A stretch of DNA of 64,000 nucleotides from CAVTUU01 sp045804965 (GTDB taxonomy: Bacteria; Chloroflexota; Chloroflexia; Thermomicrobiales; UBA6265), in NCBI GenBank assembly GCA_045804965.1, contig JBJMMD010000033.1, positions 65,514 to 129,513 on the forward strand, given 5' to 3'. Positions 51,325 to 61,195 of the stretch are shown one piece after another. The notes beneath the pieces were generated by a model. That model was not told where the DNA came from, did not search any database, and saw only the letters and a list, made by a program, of their open reading frames with translations. Made by a program: the position numbers and the translations under genes. Each line of letters opens with the position of its first letter. Positions within the stretch are counted from its first letter, which is position 1.

Positions 51325-51995
51325 TCGTGAGCCCGGAGGCGCTTGACGGCCTGGTAAAGCGCTGTTAGGCCGACGAGGTAACTGAGGCCAAGGAGGTACG
51401 AGGCAAGGACATCAGTGAGCCAATGATGGCCAAGGTAAATCCTGCTGATGCCAACGAGACCGATCAGCGATCCCAAAACTGCCATCAGCGGTTTTCTGAC
51501 CCAATTGGCACGGACATGGGTTTTCACCAAAACCAGGAAGAATCCGTAGACGCCGATGTAGTTGATCACATGACCGCTAGGGAAGCTCGACCCGCCGATG
51601 TTCGCGGCGACGACATTAATGGCCGGGTGATCCGGACGTGGGCGTCGCATGGCGCTCTTGACCGAGAACGAGATGAATCCAGTTCCCCAGCCCAAAAGCT
51701 GAAAGAGGGCTTCAAGTGGGTAGCCAAGCAACAAAAGCGCGCCAGGAAGCAGCCAGGGGATGATCCGACTCTCGGGTGGATAGCCCGGCCAGGAAACGAT
51801 TCGCATCAGCCGGTCAAACCAGGGCGCTTTTCGGCGCTGAATGCTGACCGTGATCGCGTGATCGAACTCCGCGGTGCGACCACGCTTTACCGAAAAGAAG
51901 AGCACCCCAAAGAGCGAAACGGCGGTCGCGACGAAGAGCGTTCGCGTTGTTCCGCGTCTTTGTCGCCGTTTTGCGGTCTGCACAAACATCTCCAA
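51321..51995 (-). CDS. PAP2-superfamily membrane phosphatase
   Basis: This 224-residue membrane phosphatase, of the phosphatidic acid/undecaprenyl-pyrophosphate type, has the three PAP2 motifs. KSAMRRPRPDH (KxxxxxxRP), SFPSGHVINYIG (PSGH) and SRIYLGHHWLTD (SRxxxxxHxxxD) carry the nucleophilic histidines. About five helices are present. Coupled to the GDPD-like gene, which suggests phospholipid turnover. Confidence 0.9.
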   Translation of the reverse strand: MEMFVQTAKRRQRRGTTRTLFVATAVSLFGVLFFSVKRGRTAEFDHAITVSIQRRKAPWFDRLMRIVSWPGYPPESRIIPWLLPGALLLLGYPLEALFQLLGWGTGFISFSVKSAMRRPRPDHPAINVVAANIGGSSFPSGHVINYIGVYGFFLVLVKTHVRANWVRKPLMAVLGSLIGLVGISRIYLGHHWLTDVLASYLLGLSYLVGLTALYQAVKRLRAHE

Positions 51996-52134
51996 CCAGC
52001 AGGCATCGCTTCGTCGCCAGCATCGTAGGCCAGGTCAGAAGCGCGAATCAAGCAATTGGGGGATCGAAGGGCCGAGATGAATCGTGGTAGATTCGATGCG
52101 AAGCGAAATTGTCCTCAAAGCTTGAGTCACGATC

Positions 52135-52965
52135 ATGGCACTCGCGCATCACGCGCCATCACTGACAATCAAAGGCGAGCCGGCCTATCGGCGATACCTG
52201 TTCGTCATTTCATTTACCGTCTTGGTACTGCTCTTCATCGCGGCGCCTTGGCCGTTCGCGCACAAGGCGCATGTGGTGTTGCACGGTCTGTGCGCGCAGC
52301 GACCAAGTCACACGCTTTTCTTAGGCGGACAACCTCTCCCATTTGACGCGCGAATGACCGGCATCTACGGCGGCTTTCTCGCCGCCGGACTCTATTTTGT
52401 CGCACGCGGTCGGTATCGCGCGTCCCGTATACCTTCGATCCCGACGATCATCCTACTCGGGTTGTCAGTAAGCGCGCTCGCTATCGATGGCACGAACTCG
52501 CTGTTGCTCGACATGCTGCTTTGGCATCCTTACGAACCGGACAATCGGTTGCGGCTTCTTACCGGTCTGCTGACTGGCATCGCGTTGGCCGCGGTCGTGA
52601 CGTTCCTGTTGGCTTCGACCTTGTGGCGTTCACCCCGAAACGATGTGCGAGTCGTTTCCGGTCCCGGTGACTTCGCCTGGCTCCTGCTCATTCAAGCGCC
52701 GTTCGCAGCCGCTTGCCTAACGGAACGGGGTGAGTTCTTCGTTCCGTTAACGATGTCGTTGGTGCTCGCCGCCGTGCTGGCGTTGACGTCGCTCATGATG
52801 GCGACCCTCGCGCTCTTCCGGCGCCAGGACGGAACGTTTTCAACCGTGCACGACCTGCACAACGTTGCATTTTGGGCGTTGCTAGTCGCGGTCGCGATCA
52901 TGGCGTTTTTCAGCGGAGGACGGTTCCTGCTCGAGCACTACTTGGGCCCGCCCGTGTTGACGTAA
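52135..52965 (+). CDS. DUF2085-family membrane protein
   Basis: This 276-residue protein has six or seven helices. The DUF2085 pattern HGLCAQRPSHTLFLGGQPLPFDARMTGIY includes the conserved Cys. It is followed by LAIDGTNSLLLD and NRLRLLTGLLTGIAL. Its function is unknown. The start ATG 52135 has only a weak ribosome site. It stands between PAP2 and the NERD-like gene without clear operon links. Confidence 0.82.
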   Translation: MALAHHAPSLTIKGEPAYRRYLFVISFTVLVLLFIAAPWPFAHKAHVVLHGLCAQRPSHTLFLGGQPLPFDARMTGIYGGFLAAGLYFVARGRYRASRIPSIPTIILLGLSVSALAIDGTNSLLLDMLLWHPYEPDNRLRLLTGLLTGIALAAVVTFLLASTLWRSPRNDVRVVSGPGDFAWLLLIQAPFAAACLTERGEFFVPLTMSLVLAAVLALTSLMMATLALFRRQDGTFSTVHDLHNVAFWALLVAVAIMAFFSGGRFLLEHYLGPPVLT

Positions 52966-53095
52966 CGGCGATACCTGCCCGTCGCTATGCTACACTCGCC
53001 TCGGCAGTCACGGGTTCGTTCGGCGCCGGGCGAGACTGCCTCACTGTTGATGCCTCTTCAACCGTCGCGAAAAGCGGCGCTGGCGGTCACAACTT

Positions 53096-53851
53096 ATGCG
53101 TATCGTTCGAGATACTGGCTACATCAAGCGTCGGAAGCGAATCGCGCGCTCAACCGCGATCGGTGGCTTCATCCTCCTCGGCTCCACGTTCCTTGTCGCG
53201 TTTAATCAGAACCTCATCCTTTATGCCTATGTCATGCTGTTCGTTGGCTTCCTACTGTTCAACTACGGCATGCAACAAATGGGCAAGTGGAACAGGAATC
53301 CACGCAACGACGGGATGCTCGATAGTAAATTGCAGCCGTTTTCCGACAGGTACGCACTCATTCACTACGCGAAGGTAGGCAAACACGTCGTCGAACACAT
53401 GTTGATTCATCCTGGCGGTGTTCTGGTCCTCACCGGCCGCGAGCTGCCCGGCGTCGTCTATGGGCGCGGAAATAAATGGCGAAAACGGGGTGTGGGTCTC
53501 GCGCGCTTTTTTTCCTTTAGCGGCCCGCAACTCGGGAATCCGTCGATCGATACCGATCACGCCATCGTTGCGATAGAGCGCTTCCTCGAAGCGATGCAAA
53601 TGGAAGTCGATGTCCACGGCGCGATCGTCTTCCTGAATGCCGCCGTCGAACTCGACGTGAGCGAGCCCGACTATCCAGTGCTCATGAGCGATGAACTGCC
53701 CGGGTTCGTCAATTCGTTAGAAGAAGACAAGTCGTTCACCCAGGCGGAGCGCGACGCCCTCGTCTCCGCACTTGGCGCTGGACTGGAAGTCGAGCAAACG
53801 GTGACGACAAAGACGCGCAGACCAGTGAAGGTCAAGAGGCGCGCGGCGTGA
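53096..53851 (+). CDS. Membrane-anchored NERD-like domain protein
   Basis: Two N-terminal helices (about 19-35 and 41-58) precede a soluble part. VGKHVVEHMLIHPGGVLVLTGRELPGVVYGRGNKW and the LGNPSIDTDHAIVAIERFL helix resemble the nuclease-related NERD fold, in which GxxxVxxPxGVxxIxxK carries catalytic residues. The usual Lys is not obvious here. It ends in a basic tail. It overlaps holB by four bases, so it is the first gene of a holB-ricT unit. Confidence 0.65.
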   Translation: MRIVRDTGYIKRRKRIARSTAIGGFILLGSTFLVAFNQNLILYAYVMLFVGFLLFNYGMQQMGKWNRNPRNDGMLDSKLQPFSDRYALIHYAKVGKHVVEHMLIHPGGVLVLTGRELPGVVYGRGNKWRKRGVGLARFFSFSGPQLGNPSIDTDHAIVAIERFLEAMQMEVDVHGAIVFLNAAVELDVSEPDYPVLMSDELPGFVNSLEEDKSFTQAERDALVSALGAGLEVEQTVTTKTRRPVKVKRRAA

Positions 53852-54924
53852 CGGTCGCTTCCGAAATCCACGCCGACGGATCCGCACGACTGCAGTGGCC
53901 GATTTGGGGCCATGCTACCCACGCGGCCAACCTCGCCCAAGCCGTTGAGCTTGGACGCGTGCGACATGCTTACCTCATGGCCGGACCGGAAGGCGTTGGC
54001 AAAGCGACGCTCGCGCGGATATTCGCCCAAAGTCTGAATTGCTCCACTCCGTCCGTGCCGGGCGTTCCCTGCGGCGTTTGTCTCTCGTGCCGGAAGATCG
54101 AACGCGGAACCCACCCCGATGTGCAAACCTTTTCACTCGCCACCCAGGAAATTCTGGCAGAACGAAAAACAGGCAAAAACACGACGTTAACCATTGAATC
54201 CGTGCGGGACCTTTGCGCGGCAACCGCCCTCAGACCGTTAGAAGGCTGCTGGCGGGTGATCATTGTCGAAGATGCGGAAACGTTGCAAGACGTTGCGCAA
54301 GAAGCGTTGTTGAAGACGCTCGAAGAGCCGCCGCGGTTTATGGTGTTGATGCTGCTGGCCGACGACGCCGAGATCCTCTTGCCTACAATCCGCTCTCGCT
54401 GCCAGATCGTCGACCTTCGTCCCGTCGGTCACGCAACGATAGTCGAGGGCCTACGCGATCTTGGCATTGCAGATCCCGAGGCCGATCGCGTCGCCGCGCT
54501 CGCCGCGGGGCGCCCAGGTTGGGCGATCAAGGCGGCAACAGACCCGAAGTTGGTCTTATCCAAAAGAGAGACAATCAACCGCGCGCTGGCTTGGATCGAA
54601 GCCAGCGGCTATAAGCGGCTTGTGACCGCAGTGCGCCTGGGGGACACGTTTACCAAGCGGCGAGTCGAGACGTTTGCGGACCTCGAAACACTGCTCGGCG
54701 TTTGGCGAGATGCCTTGCTCCTCGCGATCTCAGTGCCCGACTACTTGACAAATCGAGGTTTTGAAGACCGAATCCGCGAGCTTGCAAAGTCCTGGACGGT
54801 CGTCGAGATCCACCGCGCTGTACGCGCGGTGCAGACCTGCATCGCAGATCTCGACGCGAATGTCCGGCCGCGACTTGCGATGGAAGCGATGGTGCTCCAA
54901 TGGCCGAAAACTCCGGACCAGTAG
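53848..54924 (+). CDS. holB: DNA polymerase III delta prime subunit
   Basis: This clamp-loader subunit has YLMAGPEGVGKATLARIFAQ as the P-loop. The four-Cys zinc module CSTPSVPGVPCGVCLSCRKIERGTHPD follows, and VIIVEDAETLQDVAQEALLKTLEEPP is the sensor-1 region with SRC-like SRCQIVDL. The length of 358 residues is normal. GTG start at 53848. Its end overlaps ricT by 25 bases, the typical holB-ricT (yaaT) arrangement of Gram-positives. Confidence 0.92.
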   Translation: MTVASEIHADGSARLQWPIWGHATHAANLAQAVELGRVRHAYLMAGPEGVGKATLARIFAQSLNCSTPSVPGVPCGVCLSCRKIERGTHPDVQTFSLATQEILAERKTGKNTTLTIESVRDLCAATALRPLEGCWRVIIVEDAETLQDVAQEALLKTLEEPPRFMVLMLLADDAEILLPTIRSRCQIVDLRPVGHATIVEGLRDLGIADPEADRVAALAAGRPGWAIKAATDPKLVLSKRETINRALAWIEASGYKRLVTAVRLGDTFTKRRVETFADLETLLGVWRDALLLAISVPDYLTNRGFEDRIRELAKSWTVVEIHRAVRAVQTCIADLDANVRPRLAMEAMVLQWPKTPDQ

Positions 54925-56066
54925 CGATAACAAACATCGACGCCGAGTTCACTGGACCGCCAAAGTCGATCGACGAAGCCCGGCAGCTCGCCCGTGAGCG
55001 TTTTCGGACTCGCCTCGAACAAGGCGAGAAAATCGGCGAGTGTGATTGCCACACCGGCGAAGAGTCAGCGCCTGAACAGGACGGAGGACCGGCGACACGA
55101 GTTGCGGGCGTGAGATTCATCGACTCCGGCCAAACGTTCTATTTCGATCCGGGCGACATGCGGGTCGAACTTGGCGATTGGGTCGTCGCGGACACCAGCC
55201 GTGGCCGCGAGGCAGGACGGGTGGTTATCGCTCCGCACCAAGTTAAGCTGAACCTGCTCAAAGGCGAGCTGAAGCCGTTGCAGCGGAAGTTGGAGCAGGA
55301 CGACATCGACAAGATGAATCGCCTTAGGCGCGATGCGTCCACTGCCGTCAAAACCTTCGGTGCCAAGATCCGCGAGCATAACTTGCAGATGAAGCCGATC
55401 AGCGCCGAGTACAACTTCGATGGCACTCACCTGACGCTGAACTTTTCCGCGCCGGAGCGCGTTGATTTCCGCGATCTGGCCCGTGACCTGTCCTCGGTTT
55501 TCATGTGCCGGGTTGAGCTGAAACAAGTCGGTCCACGGGACGAGGCCAGGCTCTTGGGTGGGCTTGGCCGGTGCGGGCGCACGCTCTGCTGCAGCTCCTG
55601 GTTGCCCGTCTATCCAGAAATCTCGATGAACATGGCGAAAACCCAAGACCTGCCGATCAACCCGAGCAAGGTCTCCGGCGTCTGTGGGCGATTGCTTTGC
55701 TGCCTGAGTTATGAGAACGAGCAGTATCGCCAGATGAAGGCAGTCATGCCGCGTTTGGGTCAGGCTATCGACACCCCTGCCGGACCTGGCATGGTGCTCT
55801 CCTTGCAAATTCTGAAGCAGCTTATCACGGTTCGTTTGAATGAGGACAACACCGACCACGTATTCAAAAGCGATGATCTCGGCTTCTTCAAACAGGAAGC
55901 GAAAGGTCAGCAGCCCCCACCGCCTCCATATCCGGGAGATCGCGAGCCACTCCAGGCTCCGGTCCCGACGAGCGAAGGTGAAGCCGATGGTTCGGCGGCT
56001 CGCACTGCTGGACGCCGCCGCCGTCGAAGGCGCGGCCGGGGTCGCACATCAGGACCACAAGCATAG
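54900..56066 (+). CDS. ricT: PSP1-domain protein RicT/YaaT
   Basis: This is a 388-residue PSP1-family protein. The PSP1 core is VAGVRFIDSGQTFYFDPGD, GDWVVADTSRGREAG and GGLGRCGRTLCCSSWLP with KVSGVCGRLLCCLSYE. The cysteine clusters correspond to those binding iron-sulfur in the RicAFT complex. In Bacillus it acts in mRNA maturation and sporulation. It ends in a Pro-rich and then Arg-rich tail. The N-terminus has an additional Cys pair (ECDCH). Confidence 0.9.
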   Translation: MAENSGPVAITNIDAEFTGPPKSIDEARQLARERFRTRLEQGEKIGECDCHTGEESAPEQDGGPATRVAGVRFIDSGQTFYFDPGDMRVELGDWVVADTSRGREAGRVVIAPHQVKLNLLKGELKPLQRKLEQDDIDKMNRLRRDASTAVKTFGAKIREHNLQMKPISAEYNFDGTHLTLNFSAPERVDFRDLARDLSSVFMCRVELKQVGPRDEARLLGGLGRCGRTLCCSSWLPVYPEISMNMAKTQDLPINPSKVSGVCGRLLCCLSYENEQYRQMKAVMPRLGQAIDTPAGPGMVLSLQILKQLITVRLNEDNTDHVFKSDDLGFFKQEAKGQQPPPPPYPGDREPLQAPVPTSEGEADGSAARTAGRRRRRRRGRGRTSGPQA

Positions 56067-56110
56067 GCAATGACTTCAGGATATCGTCAGCAAGGAGAGA
56101 GGACGCGAGC

Positions 56111-56410
56111 ATGGCGCGTTACCTCGTCGTTCACACACCAATTGATGCCGATGACGAAACCCTGCGCCAGCCGACGAATATGCTCGAATTGGCGAAGCAG
56201 CACGGCAACGATCACTCGTCGCCGCGCTGGTTAAAGACCTGGTCGCCCGATCTTCACGACGACCGCATTTTCACCCTCTGGGACGCGCTCAACGCTGACG
56301 ATATCTCGAGGGTGCTCACGCGGTTTGGTTTTCTCGATCATATGAGCGTGCAAGCGTTGCGGGTGGAAGAATGGGGACCTGAAGAAGTGCTCGAAACCCA
56401 GAACCCGTAA
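56111..56410 (+). CDS. Hypothetical protein, 99 residues
   Basis: No family is recognised with certainty. The small protein is ferredoxin-like in pattern: MARYLVVHTPI, a loop rich in His (KQHGNDHSS), then FTLWDALNADDISRVLTRFGFLDHM and ALRVEEWGPEE. Such repeating strand-helix-strand sequences occur in muconolactone-isomerase-like DUF families. The ATG has AAGGAGAGAGG upstream. It precedes the molybdo-hydroxylase gene by 140 bases. Confidence 0.65.
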   Translation: MARYLVVHTPIDADDETLRQPTNMLELAKQHGNDHSSPRWLKTWSPDLHDDRIFTLWDALNADDISRVLTRFGFLDHMSVQALRVEEWGPEEVLETQNP

Positions 56411-56549
56411 TACTCTGGACGCAAAATTGCGATAATGCTTGAGCGTGCTCGGCGATGCAATGATAGAATCGCCGGGCCTTCCTTTTCGCGTTTCAGCCTT
56501 GTTTCCGCTCAACTCAAACCTGGGGATGAGGCGTTTTCGGGAGAAGACG

Positions 56550-58829
56550 ATGAGTTCTTACACGGCCGTTGGCCAGCGGATGAAGCGACTCGATGCCCCG
56601 CAAAAACTCAACGGGCAGGAGCGCTTTACGGGAGATCTGCGTTTCCCCGGACAGCTTTATGCGCGTCCGGTGACGAGTCCTTATGCGCACGCTCGCATCC
56701 GCGCAATTGACAAGAGCGCGGCACTCGCGGTGCCTGGAGTCGTTGCTGTGCTCGGCGCTCGTGACTTATCCATCGCCAACGGAGACAACGGTGAGTCCGC
56801 GAACGTGCCGATCGCCTTCGATGAAGTGTTGTTTTCCGGTCAAATCGTGGCACTCGTGCTCGCCGAAAGCGATTCGGCGGCGCAAGACGGCGTGTTGCTC
56901 GTCGAAGTCGATTACGAACCGCTCGAAGCAGTGGTCTCAATTGATCGCGCCCTCGAACCAACAGCGCCCCGCGTTCGTTTGACTGAAGTTAAGGTCTCTG
57001 ACGAAGAGGCAGGCATGCACAATGCCGACGCGGCCCAGGAATCCGAAACGTCCGCTGAGCAATTGCCACCCAATGTGTCGAATTCACTGCATTTCAATCG
57101 CGGGGATATTGACCGAGGCTTCGCCGAGGCGGACGAGATCGTCGATCTCACGTTTGAATCAGAAACCGTACACCAGGGCTATATTGAGACGCAGTCAGCC
57201 TTGGTGACCGTGGATCCGCTCGGCGGTCTCGACGTCTACACAAGCTCTCAAGCCGCGTTCCACTGCCGAAGCCGAGTCGCGGAGGTCGTTGGATTGCCGG
57301 TGCACAAAGTCAACGTTCAATTAATGCCCGTTGGCGGCGGATTCGGCGGCAAGTTCGTCCTGATCGAACCACTGGTCGCGGTTGCGGCGGTCGCCGTGCA
57401 ACGGCCCGTCCTGCTCCAATACACACGGATTGAGGATTTCGGTGCCGCGAATCCCGCGCCCGACTGCCGCATTCAACTCAAGGTCGGAGCCAAGAAGAGC
57501 GGTGAGTTGACCGCTTTTCAGTCGCACGTCATTTTCGATAGCTCTTCGAACGCTTGGTCGCCGATGCAAATCGCCGTCATTCTCATGGGAGGCTATTACC
57601 GCGTGCCAAACCTCGATATCACCGGCTACGAAGTCATGACGAACAAAACGACCATGGGCGCATATCGGGCGCCGGGCGCGCAGCAGGGCACATTTGCGAT
57701 TGAATCGGTCATGGATGAACTCGCCCGCAAGCTCAATCGCGATCCCTTGGAGTTCCGCCTGCAGAATTGTGTGGTCGAGGGGGACCCGCGGCCCAACGGC
57801 AACGAATGGCCCAAGATTGGACTCAAAGAGACCCTCGAAGCCGTAAAAGAACATTCTCTATGGAAGAATCGTGAGGAATCGAGGAAGGCCGGCCGTGGGG
57901 TCGGTTTGGCGGTTGGTGGCTGGCCGGGTGGGGTTGAGCCATCGACGGCGGTCTGTCGCCTTGATTCCGATGGGACGCTGACGGTCGTTCTCGGGACCTC
58001 CGATCTGAACGGGACGAATACATCCTTCGCCCAGATCGCGGCCGAAGAGTTCGGTCTCGCGACTGATACCATCCAAGTCACAACCGCCTCGACCGATGCC
58101 GCGCCGTATGCCGGCGGCACAGGCGGTTCAAAGATCACATACACGGTGGGGCCGGCCGTGCAACTAGCTGCGGCGGAAGCGAAGCGGCAGATTCTGAACA
58201 TCGCCGCCCAGCATCTCGAAGCCTCGGCCGACGATCTCGAAATCAAGGACGGTCAGGTCCAGGTTAAAGGCGTGCCCACATCCGCCGTATCGCTAAAGCA
58301 AATCGCGTCGATGAGCATGAGTTTCGGCGGTCAATACGAGCCGGTCTACGGTCGCGGATCGACGGCCATCGTCGACACCGCGCCGGGATTCGCCGTCCAT
58401 GTTGCCGAAGTCGAAGTCGACGACGTGACCGGGCAAACTCAAGTTACACAATATGTCGCGGGCCAGGATGTCGGGTTTGCGATCAACCCAGCGCTGGTTG
58501 AAGGTCAGGTCCACGGCGGCGTGGCGCAAGGCATTGGCTGGGCGCTCTATGAGGGCCTCCGGTACGACGACGATGGGCAGTTGCTCACCTCGAGCCTCAT
58601 GGACTATGTCTTGCCGAGGGCGCCGATGATCCCGCCGATCGACGTCGTTCTCGTCGAGGTGCCGTCGAAGCTGGGCGCGTATGGCTCGAAAGGTGTTGGC
58701 GAGCCGCCCGCGATTCCGGGTCCGGCCGCGGTCGCGAACGCAATCCGCGACGCCACCGGCGCCCGAGTCACCCATATTCCGATTCGACCTGAGCTGCTCG
58801 TAAACGCGCTGTCAGAAAACGGAGCCTAA
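56550..58829 (+). CDS. Xanthine dehydrogenase-family molybdopterin subunit
   Basis: This 759-residue molybdopterin-binding subunit opens with RMKRLDAPQKLNGQERFTGDL. It contains VGGGFGGKF, GAYRAPGAQQGTFAIE in the active-site region, LVEGQVHGGVAQGIGWALYEG and a terminal GVGEPPAIPGPAAVANAI with the catalytic Glu. The AYRAPG form separates it from both CoxL classes and fits aldehyde/xanthine-type enzymes. Start ATG 56550 follows GGGAGAAG. FAD and Fe-S partners are not adjacent, so it is an orphan subunit or uses remote partners. Confidence 0.92.
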   Translation: MSSYTAVGQRMKRLDAPQKLNGQERFTGDLRFPGQLYARPVTSPYAHARIRAIDKSAALAVPGVVAVLGARDLSIANGDNGESANVPIAFDEVLFSGQIVALVLAESDSAAQDGVLLVEVDYEPLEAVVSIDRALEPTAPRVRLTEVKVSDEEAGMHNADAAQESETSAEQLPPNVSNSLHFNRGDIDRGFAEADEIVDLTFESETVHQGYIETQSALVTVDPLGGLDVYTSSQAAFHCRSRVAEVVGLPVHKVNVQLMPVGGGFGGKFVLIEPLVAVAAVAVQRPVLLQYTRIEDFGAANPAPDCRIQLKVGAKKSGELTAFQSHVIFDSSSNAWSPMQIAVILMGGYYRVPNLDITGYEVMTNKTTMGAYRAPGAQQGTFAIESVMDELARKLNRDPLEFRLQNCVVEGDPRPNGNEWPKIGLKETLEAVKEHSLWKNREESRKAGRGVGLAVGGWPGGVEPSTAVCRLDSDGTLTVVLGTSDLNGTNTSFAQIAAEEFGLATDTIQVTTASTDAAPYAGGTGGSKITYTVGPAVQLAAAEAKRQILNIAAQHLEASADDLEIKDGQVQVKGVPTSAVSLKQIASMSMSFGGQYEPVYGRGSTAIVDTAPGFAVHVAEVEVDDVTGQTQVTQYVAGQDVGFAINPALVEGQVHGGVAQGIGWALYEGLRYDDDGQLLTSSLMDYVLPRAPMIPPIDVVLVEVPSKLGAYGSKGVGEPPAIPGPAAVANAIRDATGARVTHIPIRPELLVNALSENGA

Positions 58830-58956
58830 ATACCGTTCGCGTTGTGACTTCGGGGCGGTCAATTCTTGACCGCCCCGACTTCTGTGCAAGTTAAGATTCA
58901 GCGCGTGCTAGACTCCGGCCGGTTTGGCATTCACAGACAGAAGGAGCAACGCGGGT

Positions 58957-59895
58957 ATGGTTTTGACCGCGGCCTACGGCGGCGCGAAATGGTCCGAGCG
59001 CACCACATCAATGCGCGAGGATATGCCCGCGTATTGGGGCAATTGGGGCTCGTCCTCGGAGTGCGGCAAGCTGCACGCCGTTCTTCTTCACAGCCCGGGC
59101 CCTGAACTCGATGGCATCGAGGATTTTGATGCTGTCCAGATGCGCGCCGATGTGCTTCCTGAGGTCGCGCGCAGCCAGCATGCAGATCTGGTAGACGCGT
59201 ATCGTTCGCACGGCGTCGATGTCTATCTTGTCGAGCACACCCGCCACGACAAGCCAAATACGCTGTTTATCCGCGATCTCATGTTGATGACGCCCGAGGG
59301 CGCGATTGTGAGCCGCCCCGCGTCGACGATTAGAGCCGGCGAGGAGCGGTACGTGGCAGAGGCCCTCAGCCAGATTGGCGTGCCGATCTTGATGACCGTC
59401 CATGGAGCGGGCACTTTCGAGGGCGCGGACGTAAGCTGGGTCAATCGTGACCTTTGCTTCCTGGCCGAAGGACTGAGGACGAATGAGGAAGGTGCGAACC
59501 AAGTTGAGCGGATGCTGCGCGAAATTGGCGTCAAAGAGGTCGTTCGCGTTGGACTACCGTATGGCGCGATGCACCTCGACGGCCTCTTGAACTTCCTCGA
59601 TCGCGATCTTGCCGTCGTCTATCCGAAGAGAACTCCCTACAAGATCATTCAGACACTCGCGCGCCGAGGTTTCCGACTCATTGACGTTGTGGACGGTGAC
59701 GAAGCGCACACGCGGCTACCGATGAACTTCGTCGCTTTGGAACCAGGTGTTGTTCTCATGCCAACTCGTGGCGAGAACTTGCAGGAGAAATACGAGGCGG
59801 CCGGAGTCACGTGTCGCACGGTCGACATTAGTGAACTAATCAAGGCAGGGGGCGGCATCCATTGTATGACCGGATTCTTGAAGCGAGACGACTGA
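58957..59895 (+). CDS. Amidinotransferase/arginine-deiminase-family protein
   Basis: This 312-residue protein has the guanidino-group-modifying fold. It shows PNTLFIRDLMLMTPEGAI, GAGTFEGADVSWVNRDLCFLAEGLRTNEEG (substrate-binding Glu/Asp), MHLDGLLNFLDRD (catalytic His) and GIHCMTGFL with the nucleophilic Cys six residues from the end. It could be a dimethylargininase, an arginine deiminase or an amidinotransferase. ATG 58957 follows AAGGAG at 11 bases; the frame extends to a TTG at 58924. The recombinase remnant abuts its stop. Confidence 0.85.
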   Translation: MVLTAAYGGAKWSERTTSMREDMPAYWGNWGSSSECGKLHAVLLHSPGPELDGIEDFDAVQMRADVLPEVARSQHADLVDAYRSHGVDVYLVEHTRHDKPNTLFIRDLMLMTPEGAIVSRPASTIRAGEERYVAEALSQIGVPILMTVHGAGTFEGADVSWVNRDLCFLAEGLRTNEEGANQVERMLREIGVKEVVRVGLPYGAMHLDGLLNFLDRDLAVVYPKRTPYKIIQTLARRGFRLIDVVDGDEAHTRLPMNFVALEPGVVLMPTRGENLQEKYEAAGVTCRTVDISELIKAGGGIHCMTGFLKRDD

Positions 59896-60431
59896 TCCAG
59901 TAATGGCAGCGACGCCTGCCACTCGATTCGGTAGATGTATTTTCGCCCGAGCCGGACGCCTTCAGGATCGAGGTAGACCGAGCCGCGGACTTGGAGCAGT
60001 TCGTAGAGGCGCCTGAGATCGGCGGTCGTGGCGTGTTCGAGCCCGGCTCGCATTTGCTCGGCGAAGGCCTCGATCTCGAGTGCGTCGCCGGCGCTCAGTC
60101 CTTCGGACGGCACCGCGGCTAATTCCGCACGATCTTTGAGCAATCGTTCGATCAGCGGCTCGATCTCCTTTGCGCGGCGCACCATCGCTGCGAGGACCTC
60201 ACCACTGCCGACAGCCGCCATTTGCTCAACCTGCGTATCGAGTTGGCGACGTTGCCGCGCGATCTCGCGATCGATGGCGGCGAGCCGCTCTTGGCGCAGG
60301 TGATTTGCTTGATCGTGTTGAGTTTGCGCCACTTCAAGCCCGGCCGCGAGGTACTCAGGATTGAGCAACTTCGCGCCGAGAGTCGACCACGATTCGGCTT
60401 CAAGCGCGCGTTCACGTCGTGCTGTTCCCAT
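59896..60431 (-). pseudogene. C-terminal remnant of a serine recombinase
   Basis: The minus-strand frame gives ESWSTLGAKLLNPEYLAAGLEVAQ, a heptad-rich coiled coil (REIARQRRQLDTQ) and ADLRRLYELLQVRGSVYLDPEGVRLGRKYIYRIEW. This is the pattern of the C-terminal third of large serine recombinases. The catalytic resolvase domain and zinc ribbon are missing. The frame runs on nonsensically into the antisense of the amidinotransferase gene, so the 3' end is also cut. It marks a decayed integration event. Confidence 0.65.
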
Positions 60432-60736
60432 TCGGTGTGCTCCTGTTCGCTGTTGGCTGGAGATTCGCCGGTCGTCAGCCTTATGCCCTCCGAGTGCGGA
60501 GCGACGGCAGCATCCAGATGGATCGAGTGCTCGATCGGACGACGATTCTCGCGCAGGAAATCCTCGGCATCGACAAAGTGCTTGGAAAGCTTGGGGTAAA
60601 AGGTGAGGATGCTCGGCAATTCAAGATCCGCTGCAGCGGTGGCTCGATGCGGGTCTCCTATCTTGCTGATGTTGAGTGCTTCATTGCTGAGGTTCAGGCA
60701 CTAACTCCCACCGTCGAGGTGCGGGGCACGTGGTAA
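60419..60736 (+). CDS. Hypothetical small protein, up to 105 residues
   Basis: I do not recognise it. The frame opens with a hydrophobic stretch (FGVLLFAVGWRFAG), but ATG 60518 (DRVLDRTTILAQEILG) is another plausible start. The C-terminal part FIAEVQALTPTVEVRGTW has good coding character. It begins antisense to the recombinase remnant and is followed without gap by a 57-residue frame. Confidence 0.4.
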   Translation: MLFPFGVLLFAVGWRFAGRQPYALRVRSDGSIQMDRVLDRTTILAQEILGIDKVLGKLGVKGEDARQFKIRCSGGSMRVSYLADVECFIAEVQALTPTVEVRGTW

Positions 60737-60910
60737 ATGCGGCCCGGGCGTAATCCTTCGGCCTCGCTGCCCGCCAAGCCCATTTCGGAGCAGATCGACG
60801 ACGCGTTTCATCGGGCGACCGAGACAGCCCGCACCCTGACGAGCTATCCCGATCGCATCACGCCCTTGCCAGTACCCCCGCGTGACGACGATCTCATTGA
60901 GGAGCGTTGA
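60737..60910 (+). CDS. Hypothetical 57-residue protein
   Basis: A short frame starts at ATG 60737, immediately after the TAA of the preceding ORF. It encodes PISEQIDDAFHRATETARTL and a Pro-rich acidic tail (ITPLPVPPRDDDLIEER). The close packing and residue use suggest a real small gene or operon member. No family is known to me. Confidence 0.35.
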   Translation: MRPGRNPSASLPAKPISEQIDDAFHRATETARTLTSYPDRITPLPVPPRDDDLIEER

Positions 60911-61195
60911 TGGTTCATCGGCTGGATTGTGGTGGCCGGTGAGCCGGAGGAGTGCGCCGTGCTTTACGATCCTCGAACGGAACGAAGGCGGTTGGGTAAG
61001 AAGCTTTGAGACGGCGAACCATCGAGATGGGAACACCACGGATGTGAGCAAGGGCCTGGCGAACGTGGTCCGGCAGCGGCGCGGCGAGTTGGGGTTGACG
61101 CCGGAGGAACCGGCGGCGCAGGCGGCACGCAGCGACCAAGGCTCTCAAGGAGCCAACATGACCGACCAGATCAAACTCATGTACACGATTGGCTA

